From: Spirochaetia bacterium
GTDB lineage: Bacteria; Spirochaetota; Spirochaetia; Treponematales; Treponemataceae
DNA: 38,296 nucleotides
Direction: 5' to 3'
Assembly: GCA_900769975.1 (NCBI GenBank)
Contig: CAAGIR010000003.1
Span: forward strand, 1 to 38,296
How positions within the stretch are numbered: the stretch's first letter is position 1; every line of letters begins with the position of its first letter. The position numbers and the translations under genes are program-made. Of the stretch, positions 17,527 through 25,504 are shown piece after piece. The notes under the pieces are model-generated. The model did not search any database, was not told the origin of the DNA, and saw nothing but the letters and a program-made list of their open reading frames with translations.

Positions 17527-19808
17527 TAACCTAACAGCTCCTTAACTTTTGCAACAAGATTTTCTCGTTCAAAATCTGATTTTACAATATATGCCTGAGC
17601 GCCCAGTGAAATAACTTTTTCTTGTGTATCGGCTTCAAAAATAGAAGTAATCACAATTACAGGAATATTTTTTAGTCCTTCTGTATGACGTATATTGTGA
17701 ACTAAAACAAATCCGTCCATTCTCGGCATTTTTACATCGGTAATCACCAGATCGTAAGTGTAAACTTTCATTTTTTCCAGTGCTTCAATTCCGTCACACG
17801 CTGTTGTAACTTTATATCCTTCTGCTTCAAGGATTATCTGTTCTATATGGCGTGTTGTGTGCGAGTCATCAACTACAAGGATTGAATGAATTTTCGGTGC
17901 TTTTTTCATTTCAAGTTTTTTTTGATTGTAAACGTTAATTGTGCTAAAGCGGCGCATTACATCTGGAATGTTTAAAACCGGGATAATTTCATAATTTTCA
18001 TCAAAAACAACACCCTGCAAAGCCTGGAAGTTTTTCAAAATTGGAGGAAGCGGCTTTATGACTACTGTGTTGTAATGAAGGATTTTATCTGCCATAATTG
18101 CGATTTTTTTGTTTAAATATTCAATTACGACGATTGGGATTTCATTTTGGTTTATTTTTGCATTCTTTTTAATATCATCCTGATAATTTGCTGTAATAGA
18201 ATCAAAATCGTACACCGGTATCAACTGATTGTGCAGATTAATTACTGAACCATGCTGCATTTGTAAAAAATTATTTTTATTTATAGTAAGAATTTCCTTT
18301 ACGTAATGGCTCAAAATTAAATACGATTTTTCTCCTTCCTGAATAAAAAGTCCATCCTGCGTTGCAAGAGAATTTGGCAAAGACAGTTCAAAAAGACAAC
18401 CCTGATTTTTTTTGCTTTCTACCCTGATTTTTCCCTTTAACTTTTCCATTTCTGTGCGTACAACATCAAGTCCTATGCCACGTCCAGAAAGTGCCGTCTG
18501 CTGTTCTTTTGTAGAAAAACCAGACATAAAAATAAACTGTAAAAGAGTGTCTTCATCGGCATTTTTAATTTCTTTTACACGTTCTGGGAAATTTTGCATT
18601 GCTTTTTGCCGGATTTTTTCATAATCTATGCCACGTCCGTCATCTTTTATGGAAACGAAAATTCTGCTGGAAATTTGTTCTACGGTGATGGAAACTTTTC
18701 CTTTCTGAGGTTTTCCAAGTTTTTCACGTTCTGCTGAACTTTCTATTCCATGATCCAGCGCATTTCTGGCAAGATGCATGATTATTGGCGGAAGACTTTC
18801 GAGAATTGTCTTGTCTATTGTAATTTCTGAATTTGGAATGTCAAAATCGATGTTTTTGCCCATTTTAAGTGCTTCCTGGAAGATGGAACGCTTAATTGGC
18901 TGCAAAATCATATCGAACGGCAACATTCTAAGCGAAATAATCTGTTTTTGGATTTCCACGCTCTGGTTTTCCAGAACTTCAATATTTTCTGTAATTTCTC
19001 TAAATATCTGGAAAGTTCCGGTCTCTACTTTTATTTCTTTTTTTAATTCTGAAAGCTCTTTTTTAAGCTTTATCTGACGCATTAAAAGTTTGTCGTAATT
19101 CTGTAAAATAGAATTAATCTGCGAAATCTGTATCTTGATTGTTTTGGTGTCATTAATCAACGGAGTGGAATTGTCTGAATTTTTGGCTATACTGTCTGTT
19201 TTTATAGACACTTTATTCTGATTTTCTGAAGATGAGTCGCCAAAAGTTGAATTTTGGTAGACAGAATTTGTAGTCGCAGCCACTTCCTCAGAAGAGGAAT
19301 TTACCGAGGCGTCAGTTGTGTCACCGGAATTATTTTGGCTGTCATTTTCGTTTGGCACATTTTTTTGTGAAAAATCGCTTGTAAATGCCCTGCCTTCTGC
19401 CGCTGCCTTTATGTTTTCTATGATAAATTCAAAATTTTCGATATTTGAACCAAAATCTTCACCTGTATATGAAGAATCTTCTTTGTTTTTTTGTATTCTG
19501 CTGATTGTTCTGCGTAAAACTTCATCAACATTTAACAGCAAATAACAGAAACTTGACGAAATTTCCATTCTGTTTGCCTGAAAGTTTTTGAAAACAGTTT
19601 CAAGATTATTCACAACCTGCTCTATTTGCAAAAAATCCATCATTCTTGATGAACCTTTCAACGTATGCAAAAGACGAAGCAATTCTTTTAAAGTTTCATA
19701 ATCACGCGGAGTATTTATTAATGAGATAGCAGCATTGTCAATTCCGTCCAGATTTTCATGGGCTTCTATAACATAATCTGAAATAAAATCATTTTTGTTT
19801 ATCTCCAT
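17526..19808 (-). CDS. cheA: CheA-type hybrid histidine kinase with C-terminal receiver
   Basis: A 760-residue cytoplasmic kinase. Domains: HPt (1-110, phosphorylated H48 in LLHTLKGSS), an Asn/Ser-rich disordered linker (about 140-220) in place of a P2 domain, a P3-like dimerisation coiled coil (225-300), HATPase (about 300-480 with N box ARNALDHG, G1 DDGRG and G2 GRGIGLD), CheW-like P5 (about 480-625), and a canonical receiver (640-760: D647, D648, D691, T721, K743). The P2 CheY-docking domain is absent, fitting the lack of a cheY gene. The attached receiver may be a phosphate sink or relay toward the cyclase. It is translationally coupled to the cyclase and lies 36 bp after cheR. Confidence 0.9.
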   Translation of the reverse strand: MEINKNDFISDYVIEAHENLDGIDNAAISLINTPRDYETLKELLRLLHTLKGSSRMMDFLQIEQVVNNLETVFKNFQANRMEISSSFCYLLLNVDEVLRRTISRIQKNKEDSSYTGEDFGSNIENFEFIIENIKAAAEGRAFTSDFSQKNVPNENDSQNNSGDTTDASVNSSSEEVAATTNSVYQNSTFGDSSSENQNKVSIKTDSIAKNSDNSTPLINDTKTIKIQISQINSILQNYDKLLMRQIKLKKELSELKKEIKVETGTFQIFREITENIEVLENQSVEIQKQIISLRMLPFDMILQPIKRSIFQEALKMGKNIDFDIPNSEITIDKTILESLPPIIMHLARNALDHGIESSAEREKLGKPQKGKVSITVEQISSRIFVSIKDDGRGIDYEKIRQKAMQNFPERVKEIKNADEDTLLQFIFMSGFSTKEQQTALSGRGIGLDVVRTEMEKLKGKIRVESKKNQGCLFELSLPNSLATQDGLFIQEGEKSYLILSHYVKEILTINKNNFLQMQHGSVINLHNQLIPVYDFDSITANYQDDIKKNAKINQNEIPIVVIEYLNKKIAIMADKILHYNTVVIKPLPPILKNFQALQGVVFDENYEIIPVLNIPDVMRRFSTINVYNQKKLEMKKAPKIHSILVVDDSHTTRHIEQIILEAEGYKVTTACDGIEALEKMKVYTYDLVITDVKMPRMDGFVLVHNIRHTEGLKNIPVIVITSIFEADTQEKVISLGAQAYIVKSDFERENLVAKVKELLG

Positions 19809-19844
19809 TGTTCCTCCAAATCCACCTTACAATTTGTTTTGTGC

Positions 19845-21410
19845 CTATTCATTCTGGAATTTGTAACACAAAGAATAAATATAAGACGGATTAAACGAAT
19901 CCATTAAAAAGCTGAATTCTGTCGCTGTTTTATTTGTTTCAAGAATTTCGCAGCATTTTTTAAAGCAAAATGATGCTTTATCCTGTTTTCCTATGTCTTT
20001 TAAAACTAATCCATGGTAAAAATATGCTGGCCAGAAATCTTTACTCATCATTTCGGCTGTTGCAAAAAGTTTTTCCGATTCAGATTTTTCATCTTTATGA
20101 TATGAAATATAAGCCTGCATATAAAACTGGAAAATCTTTTGGCTTGCCTTTATTTTAAGCGTATGATTTTTGGCTGTTTCAAAATTACCTTTATTTATAC
20201 ACTTGCACACGTCTGCAAAGATTTTTTTAATCGAATTTATGTTTTTTTCATCATTTTCGGGAGTATTTTGCTGATTTTTGCCCTGTTTTTCATCAGAATT
20301 TGTAGAATTTACCGAAGAAGCTCCAACTGTCACTTCTGTTTTTTCTTTTTTGTTTTCCTTAATTTTCTTTAAATATTCTTTTGCGACCTGGGTTGCGTCC
20401 TTTTCGGCGGCAGATGCAGATTTTTTATCGGAAAGACGACTTTTTGCCTGAGATTCTGTCACCAAATTTTGACTGTTTTTTGCTTTGTGTCTAAAATAAT
20501 AGACATCTTGATAATTGATTTTTTCGAGATTGTCTGGAATTACGTAATCATCAATGCTTGCAATTTCACTTATAGAAAAAAGCAATATTCCGTCGTCGCT
20601 AAGCTTTGAACTTAGAAAATTCAGCACTTTTTTACGTGTTTCAACATCAAAATAAATAAAAACATTTCGGATAAAAATAATATCCATTTTGTCATTTTGA
20701 TTTGGAAATGGATTTTGCCCAGACGTAAGATTGTATTGATGTATATTAATCTTCTTTATAAACTCTTTATTAAAATGGTAGAGATATTCGTCTTTTGAAA
20801 AAAAAGGCTTTAATAAATCATGATATTTGCTTCCGTCTTTGCGGAAAGAATTGCTGGTGTAATTTCCTTCTAAAAATTTTTGAAGAACTACGTTGTCAAT
20901 ATCTGTTGCGTAAACCGTTGCAAGTAAATTACAGTTCATGGCAAGTGCTTGAATTGAAAGCGGTTCTTCGCCTGTGGAACAAGCCGCACTCCAGATATTT
21001 ACAGGTTTGCCCATATATTTTGGAAATATTTCGTTTTTTAAGAAATCAAACTGCTTTTCTTCGCGGAAAAAATATGTTTCGTTTACCGTAATAAAATTTA
21101 TTATTTCTGACAATAAGTGGCTGTTTTTTTCAGCTTCTTCTTTTTCTGTACTGCTGATATAGTCAAAACCTTCTGCAAGCCTTGGATTTTCTGCTGTTTC
21201 GAAAGGATTTTGTGATGAAAGTGACTTTTTATCCGCCTGAATTTCAACATATTTGCAAATATTGCTGCATAAATCATCTATTGTAGTATTAATTTCCGAA
21301 GCTTTTTTTTGCAAAAATAATTCCAAAGAAGAATACTGAGATTCAAAAATCTGTAATCCTGAGAAAGTAAAAATTGATTTTGTGAGGTTTTGCAGTACTT
21401 CTTTGTTCAT
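19845..21410 (-). CDS. cheR: CheR-type chemoreceptor methyltransferase with C-terminal TPR-like extension
   Basis: A 521-residue protein whose N-terminal 310 residues are a CheR SAM-dependent glutamate methyltransferase: NETYFFRE (110-117), the SAM-binding AACSTGEEPLS (142-152) and RNVFIYFD (248-255). A Lys/Ser/Asn-rich linker (about 315-390) leads to a helical C-terminal region (about 390-521), with repeating A/Y/F patterns like TPR units, seen in CheR fusions of alternative chemosensory systems. It should methylate Glu/Gln sites on the two receptors of this operon. It lies 17 bp after cheB. Confidence 0.87.
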   Translation of the reverse strand: MNKEVLQNLTKSIFTFSGLQIFESQYSSLELFLQKKASEINTTIDDLCSNICKYVEIQADKKSLSSQNPFETAENPRLAEGFDYISSTEKEEAEKNSHLLSEIINFITVNETYFFREEKQFDFLKNEIFPKYMGKPVNIWSAACSTGEEPLSIQALAMNCNLLATVYATDIDNVVLQKFLEGNYTSNSFRKDGSKYHDLLKPFFSKDEYLYHFNKEFIKKINIHQYNLTSGQNPFPNQNDKMDIIFIRNVFIYFDVETRKKVLNFLSSKLSDDGILLFSISEIASIDDYVIPDNLEKINYQDVYYFRHKAKNSQNLVTESQAKSRLSDKKSASAAEKDATQVAKEYLKKIKENKKEKTEVTVGASSVNSTNSDEKQGKNQQNTPENDEKNINSIKKIFADVCKCINKGNFETAKNHTLKIKASQKIFQFYMQAYISYHKDEKSESEKLFATAEMMSKDFWPAYFYHGLVLKDIGKQDKASFCFKKCCEILETNKTATEFSFLMDSFNPSYIYSLCYKFQNE

Positions 21411-21427
21411 ATTATCTTACCATTTAT

Positions 21428-22462
21428 TTAGTTAACTAGTTTTTTTAAACAATCTGCAATCTTATCTAATGACAAAACTATAGAAGCACCTCCGCTTTCT
21501 ATGGCCGCTTTTGGCATGCCAAACACAATGCAAGATTTTTCATCCTGCGCAATTGTATATCCACCTGCTTTTTTGATATTGCAACAGCCGTCTGCTCCAT
21601 CGTTTCCCATACCTGTGAGCAAGGTGGCAATACATTTTGAACCAAACACTTGGGCAGCACTGTTAAACATTTTGTCTACGGCAGGTCGCAAAAAATTTAT
21701 AGGTTCATCGTGATTTAACTGCATCCTCACAATTCCGTCTTTTTTTGCAAAAGTTAAGTGAGATTCAGCAGGAGCAAAATATACGTGTCCATTTTGTGGG
21801 ATTTCGTTAGCTTTTGCCAGATGAACTGGAAGGGAAAGATTTTTTCTAAGCCATTCTATCAGACTTTTGTCAAAAGTTTCATCTATATGTTGTGTTATGA
21901 AAATTGGAAGAGGAAAATTGCTTCCCAAACCAGATAATAATTCAAGAATTGTACTTGGACCGCCTGTGGAAACACCAATGCAAAGTGCTTCATAGTGAAA
22001 AGAAGATGCTTTTTTCTCAAGAAAACAATCTGGGCATGTTTTTTCTGATACAGAATTGTCAAGGACAGGAGCTTTTTGCGAATATATTTGATTGTTTAAT
22101 GATTTAAAAGTAGTTTCCAGACCTAAAGCACATTCTTTTATTTTTTCTGATGAAAATGATTCAAAATTCGGCTTTACAATTGTAATAATGTTTCTTTTCG
22201 ATTTAATATTTTTGTCTTTTTCTGACATAAACAAAATCGTAGGAATGTTAATTTTTTCCAGTTCGTACAGAACATTTTCCATATTTTTTTGAAAAATACT
22301 GCTGTCTGCTGTAATGCAATCTGGATGAAACATCTGTATTTTTTGAAAAAAGTCGTTTTCCGTTTCTACCACAGCACATAATGACAGATTATTATTAAAA
22401 CTAACAATTTCTTTCATTATAGAACGATAAATCGCAGAAGGTTCGGCAATCAAAAGCTTCAT
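21428..22462 (-). CDS. cheB: CheB-type receptor methylesterase with degenerate receiver domain
   Basis: A 344-residue protein. The C-terminal CheB methylesterase domain (about 155-344) has the full catalytic triad: S165 in GVSTGGPS, H192 in ITQHIDET and D288 in GMGNDGADG. The N-terminal receiver-like domain (1-115) keeps D53, S80 and K97 but has E7-P8 where CheB normally has an Asp pair, and it lacks the MPxMDG loop after the phosphoacceptor. Activation by phosphorylation is therefore uncertain. A linker with a CPDC pair (143-146) joins the domains. Its ATG overlaps the stop of the preceding gene by one base. Confidence 0.88.
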   Translation of the reverse strand: MKLLIAEPSAIYRSIMKEIVSFNNNLSLCAVVETENDFFQKIQMFHPDCITADSSIFQKNMENVLYELEKINIPTILFMSEKDKNIKSKRNIITIVKPNFESFSSEKIKECALGLETTFKSLNNQIYSQKAPVLDNSVSEKTCPDCFLEKKASSFHYEALCIGVSTGGPSTILELLSGLGSNFPLPIFITQHIDETFDKSLIEWLRKNLSLPVHLAKANEIPQNGHVYFAPAESHLTFAKKDGIVRMQLNHDEPINFLRPAVDKMFNSAAQVFGSKCIATLLTGMGNDGADGCCNIKKAGGYTIAQDEKSCIVFGMPKAAIESGGASIVLSLDKIADCLKKLVN

Positions 22463-22938
22463 TATAAAATACCTCCATTTTGCTTTATGGCAAATAAGAA
22501 TTTTTCCAAATCTATTAAATAACCAATTTTTGATGTTTCTTTTTTATTAAAATAGCAGGCAATAATACCGTTTTTTTCCACAACTTTATTATAATAATCA
22601 GAAAAAGGAGAAAAATCTGAAAATCTGACTTCCTTTACTTTGCAATCCGACGAAGTGACAATTCCAAAATATTTTTCCTTTTCATAAAGAGAATGATTAT
22701 GAATTATAATGCAGGTTTTTATGTCGATTTTTTTTTGTGTTTTGTCTATAAATGATACACACTCATCAATATTGATATAAGGTATCCACTGCGAATTAAA
22801 AATTGTTTTTCTATTTCCGTCCTGATCTTTTATTAAGCAGGAAGTATCACAGAATACTGCAGAATATGCCGCTTTTTGAGGTATGATTATTTCTAAATTT
22901 GTATATTCAAGGAAAATGAATTTTTCACTGGGCTGCAA
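22462..22938 (-). CDS. Divergent CheW-like protein
   Basis: A 158-residue cytoplasmic protein without close recognisable relatives. Its layout suggests a degenerate CheW fold: a FIFLEYTNLEIIIPQKAAYSA strand-rich start, an internal FGIVTSSDCKVKEV segment resembling the second CheW half, and a final IGYLIDLEKFL strand-helix similar to the usual CheW end. It overlaps the true cheW by 14 bp and cheB by one base, so it is embedded in the operon. It may be an adaptor or a CheW-derived sensor. Confidence in the gene is high, but in the fold only moderate. Confidence 0.6.
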   Translation of the reverse strand: MQPSEKFIFLEYTNLEIIIPQKAAYSAVFCDTSCLIKDQDGNRKTIFNSQWIPYINIDECVSFIDKTQKKIDIKTCIIIHNHSLYEKEKYFGIVTSSDCKVKEVRFSDFSPFSDYYNKVVEKNGIIACYFNKKETSKIGYLIDLEKFLFAIKQNGGIL

Positions 22939-23425
22939 TATCTTGTTCCACCTTTTCTAAGAATGCCGCGATTTTTAAAACAAAAACCGATTTATTATTG
23001 AAAGTTATAGTTCCTTCAAAATAATCTGAAGTTTCTGATTGTGCAAAAGGAACAAGTTCACTTTCTGAGGCAGAATAAAAATCCTTTACATCAAAAATCT
23101 GAAAACATGTATGAGTTTCATCATTTACAACTATATATATAGAAGAATTTTGTTCATTTTCGCCCATTAGGACAGCAGGATCTACAATGGCGTAAGGGTC
23201 ACCATAGCGGTTTACAACACCTTTTATATACTTTGGAGTAAAAGGCAGAGGAAAAACCTGCGTATCTCGTAGAATTTCTTTTACTGAAGATGCAGGTAAT
23301 GCGTAATACTGTTGATTTTGCAAAGTAAAAATAAGCCATGTTGTCTTTTTTTTAGAACTTTTTGTTTCTGTTTCATTTTTCTTTGCCAATTCGTTTTTTA
23401 TAGTTGAAAAAAGCTCATCCGTCAT
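22925..23425 (-). CDS. cheW: CheW-type scaffold protein
   Basis: A 166-residue adaptor that should couple the two receptors to the CheA hybrid. After a Lys/Glu-rich N-terminal 25 residues, a normal CheW domain follows: WLIFTLQNQQYYALPASSVKEIL, FTPKYIKGVVNRYGDPYAIVDP, and a later FEGTITFNNKSVFVLKIAAFL. An in-frame ATG at 23434 overlaps the -10 promoter box and cannot be in the transcript; the ATG at 23425 coincides with the predicted transcription start. This is the first gene of the chemosensory operon. Confidence 0.88.
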   Translation of the reverse strand: MTDELFSTIKNELAKKNETETKSSKKKTTWLIFTLQNQQYYALPASSVKEILRDTQVFPLPFTPKYIKGVVNRYGDPYAIVDPAVLMGENEQNSSIYIVVNDETHTCFQIFDVKDFYSASESELVPFAQSETSDYFEGTITFNNKSVFVLKIAAFLEKVEQDIAAQ

Positions 23426-23432
23426 GCCTAAC

Positions 23433-23461
23433 ATTATACCAAAAATCTACTCATTTGTAAA
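23433..23461 (-). promoter_or_regulatory. Strong promoter of the chemosensory-cyclase operon, leaderless arrangement
   Basis: Minus strand: TTTACA (23461-23456), 17-bp spacer ending in TGG, TATAAT (23438-23433), then seven bases and the cheW ATG at 23425. It has an extended -10 (TGGTATAAT). The predicted start site falls on or beside the A of the ATG, and no Shine-Dalgarno sequence can fit. Confidence 0.75.
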
Positions 23462-23469
23462 ATAATTTT

Positions 23470-23524
23470 TGTGCATTATGTGCATGGGGTATGTGCATTT
23501 AGCGTTATGTGGATATTTGTGCAT
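23470..23524. repeat. TGTGCAT direct repeats upstream of the chemosensory promoter
   Basis: Exact TGTGCAT heptamers start at 23470, 23479, 23492 and 23518, and a one-mismatch copy (TGTGGAT) starts at 23508. All have the same orientation, and the series begins 9 bp beyond the -35 box. They may be binding sites of an activator. The 128-bp gap holds nothing else I recognise. Confidence 0.55.
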
Positions 23525-23563
23525 ACGTCATCGAAAACGTGGCTTGGGAAAAACAAAACAAAA

Positions 23564-24421
23564 TCACTGTGACATAAAAGTTTTGAGATTTTCCAGGTTA
23601 TTCTGCATTGTCTGGCGGCCTAAATCGTATATTCGCTGTAATTCGTCTGGATTGTTTTCTGTACGGCTGACGCCTAAATCTGTTTCTGGGCAAATAACGA
23701 ATACATCACCTTGCTGTTCTTTTTTAAAAACGTATTCTTTTTCCTGATTATAAACTTTTGCACGATTCTGCATTGCCTCAACTATCAGCGGATATTTTTT
23801 GAGCATTATTTTCATGAGCCACATCAATTTGTTGTCCTTTTTTTTGTATTCGCGAGGCTGTGTTAAAATTACAAGGTTTTTATTAAATCCAAGGTTTTCA
23901 AAATATTCAAGCGGGATGGAATCTGTCATTCCTCCGTCTAGAAGTTCATATCCGTCTACTTTTACAATTTTACTTGCCAACGGCATGCTCGCACTGGCAC
24001 GCATCCAAGTTAAATCATTTGCATCGCAGGTTTTTAATTCTTTATAAACTGGTTTTCCTGTATTACAATCTGAAGCAACAATGTAAAACGGCATAGGATT
24101 TTCACGATAAGTCTGAACATCATAAACATCAAGCTGATTTGGCAAAATATTATAACAAAAGTCTGCACCATATAAATCGCCGGTTTTGATTAATGACCAG
24201 ATTGAACAATATCTTTTATCTTTGCAATATTTTTTGTTATAGCGGATTGCCCTGCCAGGCTGTTTTGATTTTACATTACACCCAAAAGTGGCACCTGCTG
24301 AAACTCCGATTGCTCCGTCAAAATTAATTCCGTTTTCCATTAAAACATCGGTAACTCCTGCAGTAAACATTCCCCGCATTGCACCGCCTTCCAAAACCAA
24401 GCCAAATTTATTCATATTCAT
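23564..24421 (-). CDS. Patatin-like phospholipase
   Basis: A 285-residue patatin-family acyl hydrolase. The oxyanion-hole EGGAMRG (11-17), nucleophile S41 in GVSAGA and D162 in LDGGMTDSIP make the Ser-Asp dyad. It has no signal peptide, so it acts in the cytoplasm or at the inner face of the membrane. Members of this YjjU/RssA-like group cleave phospholipids or acyl esters; the substrate here is unknown. Two starts are possible (24421 and 24415), with AGGA 6 nt before the second. It lies upstream of the chemosensory operon on the same strand, but that operon has its own promoter. Confidence 0.87.
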   Translation of the reverse strand: MNMNKFGLVLEGGAMRGMFTAGVTDVLMENGINFDGAIGVSAGATFGCNVKSKQPGRAIRYNKKYCKDKRYCSIWSLIKTGDLYGADFCYNILPNQLDVYDVQTYRENPMPFYIVASDCNTGKPVYKELKTCDANDLTWMRASASMPLASKIVKVDGYELLDGGMTDSIPLEYFENLGFNKNLVILTQPREYKKKDNKLMWLMKIMLKKYPLIVEAMQNRAKVYNQEKEYVFKKEQQGDVFVICPETDLGVSRTENNPDELQRIYDLGRQTMQNNLENLKTFMSQ

Positions 24422-24482
24422 TCCTATACCTGTAATTATTTATAATTGTGTAATTAATTTTCATAAATCTATGAAAGTAAAG

Positions 24483-24525
24483 AACCCACAGAGTTCATAA
24501 AGAATTACGAACAAATCTGCGGGTT
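24483..24525 (-). terminator. Probable terminator after the metQ-like gene
   Basis: A ten-base stem, AACCCACAGA (24483-24492) against TCTGCGGGTT (24516-24525), forms on the minus-strand transcript with one G-U pair and a 23-nt loop. It is followed in the minus direction by CTTTACTTT. The position between the metQ stop and the patatin start fits a terminator, though the loop is long. Confidence 0.5.
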
Positions 24526-24556
24526 TATCAGTTTAATTTATAGGATTAATTTAAGA

Positions 24557-25336
24557 TTAGAATACAGCTACAACTTCGCCGTTTGGATATTTTTCGCTAA
24601 TGTATTTTTTAACTTTATCGCTCTTAACAGCTTTAATTAATGCCTGAATAGCAGGATTATTTTCGTTTCCTTCTTTTATACAAATTACATTAACATAAGG
24701 AGAAGAAGAACCTTCTACGAAAAGACCGTCTTTTGCAGCAGAAAGTCCTGCAGGAATTGCATAGTTACCATTGATTACGGCAGCATCAACATCTGCAAGT
24801 ACACGTGGTAAAGAAGCTGCTTCAATTTCGCTGAATTTTAATTTTTTAGGATTTGAAGTGATGTCCTGAACTGTAGCAGTAATTCCAGCTTTTGGATCGA
24901 TTGTAATAAGTCCAGCTTCCTGGAGCAAAAGAAGAGCACGACCTTCGTTTGTAGGGTCATTTGGAATTGCAATAGTAGCCTTCTTTTTAAGATTTGAAAG
25001 TGATTTATATTTTTTTGAATATAAAGCAAATGGTTCAACGTGAACGCCAGCAGCATTTACAAGATGATATCCTCTTTCAGAATTGAATGATTCAAGATAA
25101 GGAATGTGCTGGAAATAGTTGGCATCAATTTCGCCAGATTCAACCGCTTCATTTGGAGTTACATAATCAGTAAACTCAATAACTTTTAAATCTACACCAT
25201 CAGCTTTCAAGTCATCTTTAATAAGATTTAAAATGTCAGCATGAGGTTCTGGTGTAGCACCAACTTTTAAAACCGTCTGAGCAAAAGCAGACGCTGTAAC
25301 AACCAAAGCAACTAAACCACCAATAATTTTTTTCAT
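24557..25336 (-). CDS. metQ: MetQ/NlpA-family substrate-binding protein
   Basis: A 259-residue periplasmic binding protein of the D/L-methionine (NlpA) family. Motifs LKVGATPEPHADIL, ANYFQHIPYL, IAIPNDPTNEGRALLLLQ and INGNYA are characteristic. It has a type I signal peptide (about 1-19, ending AFA) but no lipobox cysteine, whereas most MetQ proteins are lipoproteins; it would therefore be soluble in the periplasm. No metN or metI genes adjoin it, so the partner ABC transporter must lie elsewhere. Start follows a GGGGG Shine-Dalgarno-like run. Specificity for methionine is inferred from the family. Confidence 0.85.
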   Translation of the reverse strand: MKKIIGGLVALVVTASAFAQTVLKVGATPEPHADILNLIKDDLKADGVDLKVIEFTDYVTPNEAVESGEIDANYFQHIPYLESFNSERGYHLVNAAGVHVEPFALYSKKYKSLSNLKKKATIAIPNDPTNEGRALLLLQEAGLITIDPKAGITATVQDITSNPKKLKFSEIEAASLPRVLADVDAAVINGNYAIPAGLSAAKDGLFVEGSSSPYVNVICIKEGNENNPAIQALIKAVKSDKVKKYISEKYPNGEVVAVF

Positions 25337-25367
25337 ATAAATACCCCCATGAAAAGTAATTGATAAG

Positions 25368-25397
25368 AAGATACCGTTTTGTTACCTACTATGTCAA
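25368..25397 (-). promoter_or_regulatory. Promoter of the metQ-like gene
   Basis: Minus strand: TTGACA (25397-25392), 18-bp spacer, TATCTT (25373-25368), followed by a short leader of about 25 nt with the GGGGG ribosome-binding site. The leader is too short to contain a SAM riboswitch. Confidence 0.6.
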
Positions 25398-25462
25398 TAG
25401 GTTTTTGAAAAAAATTATTAAAAAATGTAATTTTTGGTTTTGCGACGTTTGTTATCGCACTG

Positions 25463-25504
25463 TTTATTGTCCATCGTTTATTGTGTATCGTTTATTGTTT
25501 ATTG
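25463..25504. repeat. Tandem 14-bp repeat at the end of the coiled-coil gene
   Basis: The unit TTTATTGTCCATCG is followed by TTTATTGTGTATCG and then TTTATTGT plus TTATTG, giving about two and a half copies in tandem. The array overlaps the stop codon at 25499. Confidence 0.6.

Noticed and set aside
23435..23563. A classical CRP site in the chemosensory promoter
   Set aside because: No TGTGA-N6-TCACA palindrome is present; the TGTGCAT words are all in the same direction.
25337..25391. Possible SAM or methionine riboswitch before the metQ-like gene
   Set aside because: The leader between promoter and start codon is only about 25-30 nt and has no recognisable aptamer.
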